From Spirochaetota bacterium (GTDB lineage Bacteria; Spirochaetota; UBA4802; JAKQUI01): a DNA stretch of 64,000 nt. Position 1 is the first letter of the stretch. Each line of letters begins with the position of its first letter. Position numbers and translations under genes: made by a program. The notes beneath the pieces are model-generated. The model did no database searches. It was not told the DNA's origin and saw nothing but the letters and a program-made list of their open reading frames with translations. The DNA is taken from NCBI GenBank assembly GCA_029562645.1, contig JAKQUI010000069.1:1-64000 (forward strand), given 5' to 3'. Of this stretch, positions 42,006 through 50,924 are shown one piece after another.

Positions 42006-43418
42006 TTAGCGGTCCCCCAGCACCACCACCCGGCCGAACTTCCCAAGGGCGGGCGCCATATCCCGACGCCCGACAACCACCGTTACCGTCCCGCCGCCGA
42101 ACAGGGAACGCGCTTCGTCCTGGATACGCGTTGCAGAGATCGCGCGTATGCGCGGGATGTAGTCGGTCAGATAGGAGTCCGGCAGGCGGTTATAGCGCAA
42201 ATAGAGGTACTTCTGCACCACCGCGAGCGAGGTATCGAACTCGAACACGAAGCTGTTGGCGATTGACTCCCGCGCCCAGACGAGCTCCTCGCCGCTCACG
42301 GGCTCGCGGGACATGCGCGCGATGTTTTCGCGCATCACCTCGAGGGTGACCGTCGCCTGATCCGCATTGGTCTGGGCCATGGCGAAGAAAATCCCCGCGT
42401 TTCTCCGGAAGCCGATGACGGACTGCACCGAATAGGCGAGCCCCCGCTTCACGCGCACCTCCTCCATGAGCCGGGAGTTGAACGAGCCCTCGCCGAGAAT
42501 GTAGTTCATCACCCTGAGCGCGGACGTGTTCGGGCTCGCGATATCCGGCGCGACCGTCCCGATCAGTATGGTGGCCTGGGGAATGTCCTTGGGAACCAGA
42601 TAGATCACGCCGGCATTGGTGGCGATGGACGCGCGAACGGCGGCCGCGTCGATTGCGTAATCGGTTGCGTCGCCCGCAGGCACCCCCCGCAGGACCTCCG
42701 CGTGACGCCGCACCGCGGGCGCGGGGATGGACGTGGACACGCCCAGCAGCGTGTTTCCCGCCACGGCATAGGTGCGCCATACCGACGTGAGATCGTCGAG
42801 CGTGCAGGCGCGCACCGTTTTTTCGCGCGCGATCGCCCCATAGCCCTTGCCGGCGAAGACAACCTCGCGCAGCGCCTCGTAGCCCAGCTCGAAGGGACGA
42901 TCCTGTTTCCGCTTGATGGTCTCGATGAGGAGCGCCCGGGCGTCCTCGAGCTTGCGCGCGTCCCAGTTGGGGTTGGTGACAAGGTCCCCCAGCACATCGA
43001 ATGCGCGCGCGGCATGCCGTTCGAGCACCCGCACGGTGACGGTGATCCCTTCCCAGCTCGATGAAACCCCAATGGTCCCGCCAACCGATTCGATCGCCTC
43101 GTGCATCGCCGTACCGGGATACCGCTTCGATCCGGCCAGGTTCAGGGTGCGCGCAAGCAGGTCCGCAATCCCGGCGTTGCGCTCGTTCTCGTAGAGCGTC
43201 CCAAAGCCGATCGTCGCGACGACCGTCAGCTGCGGAAGCCGGTCCTCAAGGTAGACCACGCGTATGCCGTTGGTCGTTTTCCACGACTGGACGCGCGGCA
43301 GCTCCATGGTCGCCTGCTGGGCGGTCCCCGTTGCGAGGGGAATCATCATCATTACACACGCCGTTGCGACGGCGAGAATACGCCCATAGAATCGTTTTCC
43401 GCGAATGATCATGTTCAT
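42006..43418 (-). CDS. M16 peptidase-like subunit, catalytically inactive type
   Basis: A 470-residue exported protein of the M16 (insulinase/MPP) fold. The signal peptide covers about residues 1-33 (ACVMMMIPLATGTAQ). The place of the HxxEH zinc motif reads NAGIADLLARTLNLAG, so zinc ligands are missing, as in regulatory subunits. The second half has the Gly-rich GEGSFNSRLMEEVRVKRGLAYSV loop and R/Y motif used to bind substrate. It follows its active partner with a 35-base gap. AAGGACA precedes the ATG at 43418. Together they would make a periplasmic heterodimer. Confidence 0.88.
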   Translation of the reverse strand: MNMIIRGKRFYGRILAVATACVMMMIPLATGTAQQATMELPRVQSWKTTNGIRVVYLEDRLPQLTVVATIGFGTLYENERNAGIADLLARTLNLAGSKRYPGTAMHEAIESVGGTIGVSSSWEGITVTVRVLERHAARAFDVLGDLVTNPNWDARKLEDARALLIETIKRKQDRPFELGYEALREVVFAGKGYGAIAREKTVRACTLDDLTSVWRTYAVAGNTLLGVSTSIPAPAVRRHAEVLRGVPAGDATDYAIDAAAVRASIATNAGVIYLVPKDIPQATILIGTVAPDIASPNTSALRVMNYILGEGSFNSRLMEEVRVKRGLAYSVQSVIGFRRNAGIFFAMAQTNADQATVTLEVMRENIARMSREPVSGEELVWARESIANSFVFEFDTSLAVVQKYLYLRYNRLPDSYLTDYIPRIRAISATRIQDEARSLFGGGTVTVVVGRRDMAPALGKFGRVVVLGDR

Positions 43419-43453
43419 TGTCCTTGTCCCGTGAATATCCAGGGCGCCGCGCA

Positions 43454-44959
43454 TCACTTCTTCTGGTCGCGCGTTCGCAGCAGGTAGCCCACCGTCCGGT
43501 TCTTCGCCACCAGATAGGTGTTGATCGCGTCGACGACGTCCGCGCGGGTGATGCGCCGCATGTCGTCGAGATAGCTCGTGGCGAAACGCCAGTCCTTCAT
43601 GATGGTCTGATAGTGGCTGATGAGACTGGCGATCCCCATGTTCGAGTCGAGGCCCAGGATCGCCTTGGTCTCGATGCGATTGAGGATGCGCTCGAGCTCG
43701 TCGTCGCGGAGGTCGCCGGCGAGCCGCGCGATCTCATCGAGCACCGCCGCCTCGATCTCCGGCAGGGTGTGCGATCCCTGCGGCGCGGCCATCACGACGA
43801 AGAGATTGTCGTAGCGCGACCCGGGAAAGCCGTTCCAGGCGCTCACGCTCGAGGCGATTTTTCGCTCCAGGACCAGCCGGCGATACAGGCGCGAGGAGCG
43901 CCCGTCGGAGAGCAGGGAGGCGATCACCTCGCAGGCAAAATCGGCCTTGGCCGGAAGCGTGGGCTTGTGCCACCCCATCACGAGGGACGGATTGGCGTCG
44001 AAAAAGACCTCGAAACGGCGCTCGCCGTTTTGCGCGGGCTCGCGTATGGCGGCGGGCATGGGCTCCGGACGCTTGGGTAAGCGGCCGAATGAGCGCTCGA
44101 GCACGGCGAGGGTCTCCGCCGGGTTCTGCTTCCCGACAATCGCGATGCTCATGCGCGCAGGGACATAGTGCCGCGTGAAAAACTCGCGCATCCGGTCGAG
44201 CTGCAGAAACTCGATATTCGAGCGCCAGCCGATGATGGGATGCCGGTACGGATGGGCCGCATAGGCCGTGGCGATGAACTTCTCGATGAGCAGCCCCGTC
44301 CCGCTCGACTCGTACCGCATGAGGCGCTCCTCGATGACGGCATTGCGCTCGAGATAAAACTCGCGCATCACCGGCTCCCGAAGGCGCTGCGATTCCAAAT
44401 CGGCCCAGAGGGCCAGCTTCGACGACGGCAGCTCAATGATGTAGGCCGTCTGATCGCGCGAGGTGAAGGCATTGAATCCCACCCCGCCGTTTTTAGAGTA
44501 GATTCGATTGTAGGGCGAGTGCACCACATAGGCGCTGTGCGCCTTCTCGAGCTCCTTGAGGCGCCGCGTAAGCGAGGGCAGCTGGGCATTGTTCGGGGAG
44601 GTGAGACGCAGGCGGTCGATGGTGGAGCCCACCGCTTCGATCTCGTCCAGAAGCCGCTTCTCCTTCCGGTAGTCCTTCGTTCCGATGGTCACGGTCCCCT
44701 TGAAGAGCATGTGCTCCAGCATGTGGGCCATGCCGATGGTATCGTAGCTCTCGTCCGCAGAGCCCACGCGGAAGGAGATCACCAGGGCGAGGGTCGGCGC
44801 GGCGCCCCGGTCGAGCATGAGTACCTCGATTCCGTTGGAGAGCGTCCGCTGGACGACCTGCGCCCGCAGATAGGCCCCGGCATCCCGAATGGCCGCGTCC
44901 GCCCGCGCCGCCGCGAGGAGCGTCAGGACGCCCACGATGGTTTTTTTCAGCGTGTTCAT
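43454..44959 (-). CDS. M16 zinc peptidase, active subunit
   Basis: A 501-residue exported metallopeptidase. Signal peptide about 1-22 (TLLAAARADA). The inverted zinc motif is H79-MLE-H83 in MAHMLEHMLFKGT, with the third ligand Glu in AVIEERLMRYE some 75 residues on. The C-terminal half keeps the fold without zinc residues. GGAGG lies eight bases before the ATG. It is upstream of the inactive subunit, the usual order for bacterial M16 pairs. Confidence 0.92.
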   Translation of the reverse strand: MNTLKKTIVGVLTLLAAARADAAIRDAGAYLRAQVVQRTLSNGIEVLMLDRGAAPTLALVISFRVGSADESYDTIGMAHMLEHMLFKGTVTIGTKDYRKEKRLLDEIEAVGSTIDRLRLTSPNNAQLPSLTRRLKELEKAHSAYVVHSPYNRIYSKNGGVGFNAFTSRDQTAYIIELPSSKLALWADLESQRLREPVMREFYLERNAVIEERLMRYESSGTGLLIEKFIATAYAAHPYRHPIIGWRSNIEFLQLDRMREFFTRHYVPARMSIAIVGKQNPAETLAVLERSFGRLPKRPEPMPAAIREPAQNGERRFEVFFDANPSLVMGWHKPTLPAKADFACEVIASLLSDGRSSRLYRRLVLERKIASSVSAWNGFPGSRYDNLFVVMAAPQGSHTLPEIEAAVLDEIARLAGDLRDDELERILNRIETKAILGLDSNMGIASLISHYQTIMKDWRFATSYLDDMRRITRADVVDAINTYLVAKNRTVGYLLRTRDQKK

Positions 44960-44996
44960 GATTATGAGCCTCCGTATGATGGGCCGCGCGGCGGGA

Positions 44997-45377
44997 TCAC
45001 CGTTTGGGGCCGTCGCACTGTTCCTGATCGCGCAGGATCTCCTCGGCGAGGATCTTCAACTTGGGGGAAACCTTGAGGGGCGGGAGCGAAACCTTCGCGG
45101 TCTCCTCATCGGGGGCCGCGTCGCCGCGGATCAGCTTGCCCAGCGCGAACATCATGCGCTCGAAGATCTCGTTGATCTTCTCGGTTTTATTGACCATCTT
45201 GTAGTAGGTGAAGGCGACCAGCGGCCGGCGCTGCTGGTAAAAGTAATAGTCCCCCACCCGCGTGAGCCCGTCACGGTATTTCGTTTTGGTGAAGATCTCC
45301 GTCGCGGCCGCGATATCGCCCTTGTTGAAGAGCTCGTTGCCCTTGCGGATCAGCTCGATGCGCTCTTTCTCGTCCAT
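44997..45377 (-). CDS. Small helical (TPR-like) hypothetical protein
   Basis: A 126-residue soluble protein. The N-terminal part looks like a TPR pair (ELIRKGNELFNKGDIAAATE, then YRDGLTRVGDYYFYQQRRPLVAF). The C-terminal third is basic and proline-containing. I take ATG 45377; an in-frame TTG at 45419 would add 14 residues but has no ribosome site and lies in the promoter. It is 38 bases upstream of the M16 operon on the same strand and may be its first gene. Confidence 0.65.
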   Translation of the reverse strand: MDEKERIELIRKGNELFNKGDIAAATEIFTKTKYRDGLTRVGDYYFYQQRRPLVAFTYYKMVNKTEKINEIFERMMFALGKLIRGDAAPDEETAKVSLPPLKVSPKLKILAEEILRDQEQCDGPKR

Positions 45378-45386
45378 CGGTAATAT

Positions 45387-45415
45387 CACATAATCCGGCG
45401 GCGGCCGATTGTCAA
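45387..45415 (-). promoter_or_regulatory. Promoter abutting the start of the small TPR-like gene
   Basis: On the minus strand, a perfect TTGACA (45410-45415) is followed after 17 bases by TATGTG (45387-45392, three of six). The ATG at 45377 is nine bases beyond, so the leader would be very short or absent. Confidence 0.4.
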
Positions 45416-45513
45416 ACAAAAACCCGATGTGCGCCGCGAAAATTCATTTGACAGGGTGCGGCTCAGCCAAGGGAGCTTATCACGTCGGCGATACGCCATC
45501 GAGGAAAAAGGCC

Positions 45514-45768
45514 ATGGATTTCATCACGCTGCTGGGGCTTCTGGCGGGTGTGCTCACGACGACCGCCTTCGTGCCCCAGGTCGTAAAAACCTGGCGGACG
45601 AAATCGGCCGAGGACATCTCGCTGGTGATGTTCATCATGCTGGTGACGGGGATAGTGCTGTGGCTGGCCTACGGACTGCTGATCCGTTCGCTGCCGCTTA
45701 TCCTGTCCAACGGCATCGCGGTTTTCCTCACGGGGTCGATCCTCTACTTCAAGCTGCGCTACGAGTAG
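45514..45768 (+). CDS. SemiSWEET (PQ-loop) transporter
   Basis: An 84-residue protein with three membrane helices and the PQ motif AFVPQVVKTWRTKSA in helix 1, the hallmark of SemiSWEETs. These work as homodimers to carry small sugars by facilitated diffusion. Helix 2 (VMFIMLVTGIVLWLAYGL) has the conserved Trp and helix 3 begins with SLPLILSN, whose Asn lines the substrate pocket. AGGA precedes the ATG by eight bases. A single-gene unit, convergent with the glycosyltransferase fusion. The sugar is unknown. Confidence 0.9.
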   Translation: MDFITLLGLLAGVLTTTAFVPQVVKTWRTKSAEDISLVMFIMLVTGIVLWLAYGLLIRSLPLILSNGIAVFLTGSILYFKLRYE

Positions 45769-45778
45769 GCCGCCGGTC

Positions 45779-47905
45779 CTAGCGCCGGCGCTTCGTCTTC
45801 GCGCGCAACAGCCCATCGACGGCCGCCGCCACCTCATCGACCGATACGCTGGTGAGGCATTCGTAGTCACGCCCGCTTTCGCAGGTGCGGTCGTAGCAGT
45901 AGCTGCACGGCAGCGTGTGATGGATGAGCACGTTCCCGGCGCGATGTTCGCGAAAGACCTCCTTCTCCGGATCGCTGGAGCCGAAAAGCGCCACCGTGGG
46001 GACGCCGCGCGCAAGGGCGATGTGCATGGGGCCGGTGTCGTTTGTCACGAAGGCGCGCAGGTGCGACATGACGGCCATGTACTCGCGCAGCGAGAGCCGG
46101 TCCTCCCCGCCCAGCACCACCAGGTTCTTCCCGCAATCGGCGCACGAGTTCCGGAAATAGTCGGCGAACGAATCCTCGCCCGGCCCGGTGAACACGATCA
46201 CCTTCGCGCGGTGGGCCGCGATCATGCGGCGCGCGAGCTCCGCGTACCGCTCGAGCGGCCAGATGCGCGACGGGCCGAACGCCGTGGCCGGATTGACGCC
46301 GACGAGCGTGTCCCGCGTCGAGAGGCCGAAGCCCGCCATCTTCTTTATGATGGCGTGGTCCTCGTCGGCGCTCACGAACAGGCGCCACGGACCGGCCGCG
46401 CGCGTCGCCCCCAGGGCGTTTGCAAGCCCCACGTACGATTCGGTCACGTCGTCCATGGATTTTCGCTGCGGGTTCGTGAGCAGAAAACTGCGTCCGTCGC
46501 CCCGGTAGCCGAACCGATACGGGAGCCGGGCGCGCCAGAAGAGCGATGCGGACGAAAAGGAATCGGGCATGATGATCCCGAGATCGAAGCGGCGCGGCTT
46601 GATCGAGGCCACCGCGTCCGCCGCCTCATGAAAGGTGATGATGTCGTCGACGTCGGGGTTGTTCCAGTACACCTCCGCGAGCTTGGGCTTCGCGAGCGCC
46701 GTTATGCGCGCCGCCGGCCAGGCCTCGCGCAGGGCGGCAAAAAACGGCGTGCTCATGATGGCGTCGCCGATCCAGTTGGGCGTGCGGACGACAATCCTTG
46801 AAAACTTTTCGTCGAGCGTCCGCTGGTACACCTTCTCCGTGCCCGTGTACATGGCCACATTGCTGAAGTGCTGGACCTTGGCGTAGGCGGCCTTCGCCAG
46901 CGCACGCGCGCGCGTTTTATTCGCGAGCAGGGCGGCGATCGCGCCGGCGAGCGCATTCGAATCGCGCGGCGGCACCAGGAGGCCCGTTTTCTCGTTGATG
47001 ACCAGCTCGGGAATGCCGCCGGCGTCGGTGGCCACGATGGGCAGCGCCAGCGCCATCGCGTCCAGGATCGAGGTGCACAGGCCCTCGAGGTACGACGAGA
47101 GGACGAACACGTCGAATGCCGCCATGATGCGGTGCACGTCGGTGCGGAAACCGGTGAAGATCACGCAATCGTCGATCCCGAGCTCCCGCGCGCGCGCACG
47201 GAGCGGCTCCTCGAGCTCGCCGTCGCCCACGACCATGAAACGCACCGCGGGGTGGGCGCGCCGGACGACGGCGGCCGCGGCGAGGAAGTTCTCGTGATCC
47301 TTGTGCGGCGCCAGCGCGGCCACGATTCCCACGATCTTCTCCGACGGGGCGATGCCGAACTCGCGGCGCACCTCCGGGGAATATTTCTCCTTCGGGAACT
47401 GGATGCCGCTGTAGACCAGCTCGATTTTTTCGCGCGGTATCCCGCAGTCGACCAGCACGGAACGGACCCCCTCGGAGATGGCGATGATCCGGTCGATGGG
47501 GGCGCGGTATTTTACGCGGCTCAGGAAGTTTCCCGCGACACGGAAATCGACCCGGCGCGCGAGGACGGTGATGAGCGGACGGCAGAACTTCATGGCCATC
47601 ACGCCGATGGTGTGCGCGTGCGCGTCGTGCATGTGCAGGACGTGGATGTTGTTCTTTCGTATATACCGCGCGAGGCGCAGGGCTGCGACGATGTCGAGCT
47701 CGGATCGCGGCGCGAAGGCGTACACGCCGATCCCCGCCTCGACGGACTTGTCGTAGAGCACGCTCTTTCGCGGCGTGGCGACGGTCACCGAGTGGCCCAT
47801 TCCGGCGAGCCCCCGTGCGAGGTAGAGGATTTGCGCCTCACCGCCGCGCCACGTGAGCGCCGTACCCACGTGCAGGATATTGAGCGAGCGTCGCAGTCCC
47901 GGCAT
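45779..47905 (-). CDS. Fused GT4 glycosyltransferase - GT9 heptosyltransferase
   Basis: A 708-residue cytoplasmic protein made of two glycosyltransferases. Residues 1 to about 365 are a GT4 enzyme (HVGTALTWRGGEAQILYLARG; LVYSGIQFP; VGIVAALAPHKDHENFL; YLEGLCTSILDAMALALPIV). Residues about 368-708 are a GT9 enzyme of the heptosyltransferase II type (RIVVRTPNWIGDAIMSTPFF; VTNDTGPMHIALARGVPTVA; the Cys-rich CSYCYDRTCESGRDYECL). The two are normally separate. The fusion would add two consecutive sugars to the LPS inner core. No stop or frameshift separates the parts. The next gene follows 3 bases upstream. Confidence 0.9.
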   Translation of the reverse strand: MPGLRRSLNILHVGTALTWRGGEAQILYLARGLAGMGHSVTVATPRKSVLYDKSVEAGIGVYAFAPRSELDIVAALRLARYIRKNNIHVLHMHDAHAHTIGVMAMKFCRPLITVLARRVDFRVAGNFLSRVKYRAPIDRIIAISEGVRSVLVDCGIPREKIELVYSGIQFPKEKYSPEVRREFGIAPSEKIVGIVAALAPHKDHENFLAAAAVVRRAHPAVRFMVVGDGELEEPLRARARELGIDDCVIFTGFRTDVHRIMAAFDVFVLSSYLEGLCTSILDAMALALPIVATDAGGIPELVINEKTGLLVPPRDSNALAGAIAALLANKTRARALAKAAYAKVQHFSNVAMYTGTEKVYQRTLDEKFSRIVVRTPNWIGDAIMSTPFFAALREAWPAARITALAKPKLAEVYWNNPDVDDIITFHEAADAVASIKPRRFDLGIIMPDSFSSASLFWRARLPYRFGYRGDGRSFLLTNPQRKSMDDVTESYVGLANALGATRAAGPWRLFVSADEDHAIIKKMAGFGLSTRDTLVGVNPATAFGPSRIWPLERYAELARRMIAAHRAKVIVFTGPGEDSFADYFRNSCADCGKNLVVLGGEDRLSLREYMAVMSHLRAFVTNDTGPMHIALARGVPTVALFGSSDPEKEVFREHRAGNVLIHHTLPCSYCYDRTCESGRDYECLTSVSVDEVAAAVDGLLRAKTKRRR

Positions 47906-47908
47906 CGG

Positions 47909-48400
47909 TCACTTGGTCCGGTAGATGATGTCCTTGAGGCTCTTGTACCGGATCTGGACGATCATCTCGCAGGCGTCGTCCCGGTCGTAGAGCTCGCGGA
48001 GCACCGTCCACGTGCGCGGCAGGCGCACCGAATCGTCCTTGGTTCCCACGACGATCCCCATGCGCGCCAGCTCGTTCATGAGCGAGATCTCAACGATGCG
48101 GTAGTCGATGGGCTTTTCGGTGATGGCGCTGATCCGCATGCGGTAGAACCGGTCGAGGACCCACTTCTGGGTGAACAGGATCGCGTCCCGGCGCGACGTG
48201 TGCCGCCGGTCCTTCTTCTCGACGAGCTCCCGCGTGGGTTGGCCGTTTGCGATCACGACAAAGGTATGATTGTCGACCCAGTAGCCGACCTTCTTCTTGA
48301 GCTCTTCCTCCATGTCCGGCGTGACCGGCGCTCCCGTCGCGCAGCCGATGATAGCGACGGCAATCGCCGCGACCACGATGGCGTGTATACGAATCTTCAT
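47909..48400 (-). CDS. Lipoprotein of unknown function
   Basis: A 163-residue probable lipoprotein: MKIRIHAIVVAAIAVAIIGC gives a lipobox at Cys20. The mature part is mixed, with KKKVGYWVDNHTFVVIANGQ and MNELARMGIVVGTKDDS; the latter recalls periplasmic penicillin-binding-protein activator LpoB-like folds but I cannot confirm that. A second half ends in QIRYKSLKDIIYRTK. It lies 3 bases upstream of the fused glycosyltransferase and may be co-transcribed with it. Confidence 0.7.
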   Translation of the reverse strand: MKIRIHAIVVAAIAVAIIGCATGAPVTPDMEEELKKKVGYWVDNHTFVVIANGQPTRELVEKKDRRHTSRRDAILFTQKWVLDRFYRMRISAITEKPIDYRIVEISLMNELARMGIVVGTKDDSVRLPRTWTVLRELYDRDDACEMIVQIRYKSLKDIIYRTK

Positions 48401-48564
48401 GCTCTCCTCCCTGGCACAGGCATGGTATAGGCGGTTCGGCCCTCGACCGCACGAATCGAAATCGTGGCGGCTCGGGATGCGCCATTGACGCGCATCGGGC
48501 TATTGTACAGATCCGCGGACCCGCCGACAAGCACTTTCCCGCGTCGAGACGCCGACCGTGTCGC

Positions 48565-49083
48565 TCAGTACGAAACCGGCGGTTTGTTCTTTTCGGCGGC
48601 CATCAGCACGCGCTTTTTAAGGTCTTTTTCCCTGATTTCATATACGATGGTGCAGGTATTGTCCACCGGGCTGAAGGCCTGCGACACAACGCGCCCGCCC
48701 CGCACGAACCCCTGGATCTCCTTGACGATGCGGTCCCGGTACTCCGTGACCGTGACCGTACCCGACACATTCTTGAGACCGGCCTCGGCGAGCACCTCAA
48801 TCGCCCTGGCCTGGGCCATCATGAGCGCCGCATCGCAGGCGGTGCGACTGCGGTCGGACTCCGGCGCGTTGTCGGTCCCGACCTTGCTGCGGCCGGTGTG
48901 AACGAAGCGATAGGCCTCGTCGTCCACCCACCCCTCGCGAATATCCCCGGCCGGCGTCGACTCGTTCGCGCCCGGCGTAGAACACGCGCTCCACATAAAC
49001 GCCGCGGCGGCAAGCGCCACCAGCGCCAGGCGGGAACGTTCGCCCCGCGCGCGAGCCCGTGTGTCATTTTCCAAGATACGCAT
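48565..49083 (-). CDS. LPP20-family-like lipoprotein
   Basis: A 172-residue lipoprotein with lipobox FMWSAC (Cys34). The mature part has the helix-strand pattern of the LPP20 family: ACDAALMMAQARAIEVLAEAGLKNVSGTVTV, then EIQGFVRGGRVVSQAFSPVDNTCTIVYEI. A very strong ribosome site (GGGGAGGTGGAAGGAAG) precedes the ATG at 49083, which shows that the longer upstream frame is not used. The first 20 bases overlap the end of the MORN gene. A 164-base gap separates it from the next gene downstream. Confidence 0.78.
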   Translation of the reverse strand: MRILENDTRARARGERSRLALVALAAAAFMWSACSTPGANESTPAGDIREGWVDDEAYRFVHTGRSKVGTDNAPESDRSRTACDAALMMAQARAIEVLAEAGLKNVSGTVTVTEYRDRIVKEIQGFVRGGRVVSQAFSPVDNTCTIVYEIREKDLKKRVLMAAEKNKPPVSY

Positions 49084-49846
49084 CTTCCTTCCACCTCCCC
49101 GCCCTGACGGTCCCGTCTTCGTCTGTATGGGTCCCCCGGCCATGGCGATTATTATCTCTCCATTCCCCGACATAGGACGCCCCCTTGGGCCAGGTGAAAC
49201 TCCCTCGTCCGTCGCGCTTGCCGTTTCGCCACTGGCCGCTGTAGCGCGCGCCGTTTTCCCAGACCATGGCGCCACGGCCGTGAATCTTGCCGTCGACCCA
49301 TTGTCCGGTGAAGGTGGCGCCGTTGGGCCAGGTCATGGCCCCGAACCCGTGTGGCTTGAAGGCGTCGAACTTTCGCCCGCGATACCATCCGTGATAGCGC
49401 CCCTTGTAGTCCACCTCTCCGTACTGGCAGCCGTCCTCAGGCTTTTCGTTTTCGAGGCGGAGCGTCGGCACCATCTTATTGTCCCGGATGGTCACGCGAC
49501 GGCGTCTTCCGTCGATCCCCAGGTATACGCCCTCGCCCGCTGGCCGGTCATCGGCGAAGGTCCCGCAATACTCGGAGCCGTCGGGCGCGATATGCGTCCC
49601 CCGACCGTGCCGCTTCCCCGACCGCCATGCGCCGCGATATTCGGCGCCGTCCGCATAGCACATCGTCCCCTCGCCGTGGAAACGCCCGCCCTGCCAGGAG
49701 CCGGCATATTCGGAGCCGTCATCGAACCGGAAGCGCCCGACGCCGTTTGCGCAATCGCCCTCGGCGCATTCCGCGCCATGGAGCGCATGCGGCGCGACGA
49801 CCGCGGCGCATATCAGCACGATGCCGACGACCGTTCGCGGCATCAT
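49064..49846 (-). CDS. Exported MORN-repeat protein
   Basis: A 260-residue protein with a signal peptide (about 1-25, VVAPHALHG) and about seven MORN repeats, e.g. YAGSWQGGRFHGEGTM, YRGAWRSGKRHGRGTH, FTGQWVDGKIHGRGAM, YSGQWRNGKRDGRGSF and YVGEWRDNNRHGRGTH. A non-repeat insert of about 40 residues separates the first three from the last four. Repeat units form a beta-ribbon that binds lipid headgroups or proteins. A periplasmic or surface position is inferred. Start ATG 49846 or 49843. It overlaps the LPP20-like gene by 20 bases. Confidence 0.85.
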   Translation of the reverse strand: MMPRTVVGIVLICAAVVAPHALHGAECAEGDCANGVGRFRFDDGSEYAGSWQGGRFHGEGTMCYADGAEYRGAWRSGKRHGRGTHIAPDGSEYCGTFADDRPAGEGVYLGIDGRRRRVTIRDNKMVPTLRLENEKPEDGCQYGEVDYKGRYHGWYRGRKFDAFKPHGFGAMTWPNGATFTGQWVDGKIHGRGAMVWENGARYSGQWRNGKRDGRGSFTWPKGASYVGEWRDNNRHGRGTHTDEDGTVRAGRWKEDAYLGK

Positions 49847-49868
49847 CCCTGTTCCGCGCTGCCGCACC

Positions 49869-50801
49869 CTACCGCTTCACCCGGCCGAAAAAGATCGACG
49901 AGAGATTGAAATAGGCCGCGAGCGGAAACGCCATCACCGCCGACAACAGGACCAGGTACGACAGGCCCACTAGAAACGACAGGATGCCGTGAAGATCGGT
50001 GAACAGAATGCGCGCCTCGCGCATGCTCGCGATCGACGCGCCCCGGGGGGCCAGCTCCCGGATCGCCTCCGAGACCGCGCTCTTCATCGCGAGCGTGTCC
50101 ATGAGCGACGGATACGCCGTGATGATGCTCCCCTGCACCGCCCGCGAGATGCCGGCCACATACATGAGAAGGTAATAGATGCAGAGCACGCACAGCACGA
50201 GGAGCGCGAACGACACCAGGGTGTAGAGGGCGACCTTGAGCCAGCGGCCCTGGACGGATATCTTGAACTCGAGAAAAAGGTCCCGCATGGTGCGCACCTC
50301 GCTGGCCAGCGGCGGGAAGACCGCAAAGACGATGATGACGGCGATGAGGCCCGCAAGGTTCACCAGGAGCAGCGGCGCCGTGAACAGCGCGATAACGACG
50401 GGCCCCACGTACGGAATGATCGCGATGGACGACACGCCCACCTGCAGCAGCAGGAAGGCCACATACACGAACAGCGTAAGGAACGACACCCCTAAAATCA
50501 TGTAGGAGCGACGGACCGTCGCCACGATTGCGGCCCGGGTGATGCCGGCCACGTCCTGCGGCGCCGTAGTGATGGCATAGACGCCCGCATACGCCATCAG
50601 GAGCGAGGTGAACAGCAGGAAGATTCCCATAAACTGAAGAAAGAGGGCGAAGAAGCCGGCCCGCGGCATGAGCCCGGCAAGGAATTGGAACAGGACAAAA
50701 ACCATCAGGCCCGTTACGATAAACACCCAGGTGAGTAAAAAGCAGCGGGGAAACTTCTCGAACTTGAGCTGCTTGCTGATATAGATAAATAGGTTATCCA
50801 C
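49869..50801 (-). CDS. Multi-span membrane protein of unknown function
   Basis: A 310-residue inner-membrane protein with six to seven hydrophobic segments and a long soluble loop near the C-terminus (about 235-275). The layout resembles DUF4013/DUF975-like or RDD-unlike small permeases, but no family motif is clear to me. I choose GTG 50801 because AAGGA lies eight bases before it; ATG 50810 and GTG 50834 are alternatives. The MORN gene follows 22 bases downstream, so the two probably form an operon with the LPP20-like gene. Confidence 0.7.
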   Translation of the reverse strand: MDNLFIYISKQLKFEKFPRCFLLTWVFIVTGLMVFVLFQFLAGLMPRAGFFALFLQFMGIFLLFTSLLMAYAGVYAITTAPQDVAGITRAAIVATVRRSYMILGVSFLTLFVYVAFLLLQVGVSSIAIIPYVGPVVIALFTAPLLLVNLAGLIAVIIVFAVFPPLASEVRTMRDLFLEFKISVQGRWLKVALYTLVSFALLVLCVLCIYYLLMYVAGISRAVQGSIITAYPSLMDTLAMKSAVSEAIRELAPRGASIASMREARILFTDLHGILSFLVGLSYLVLLSAVMAFPLAAYFNLSSIFFGRVKR

Positions 50802-50924
50802 ACAAAGCATCCTTACGCGATTGTCGGCGGACACAGTGACATCATCGACGGCATGCGGTCAAGATGAAAATGACGCGCCCGTATTATTCCTTGACAGATA
50901 CCCTGCCGGGCGCTACCGGGAATC

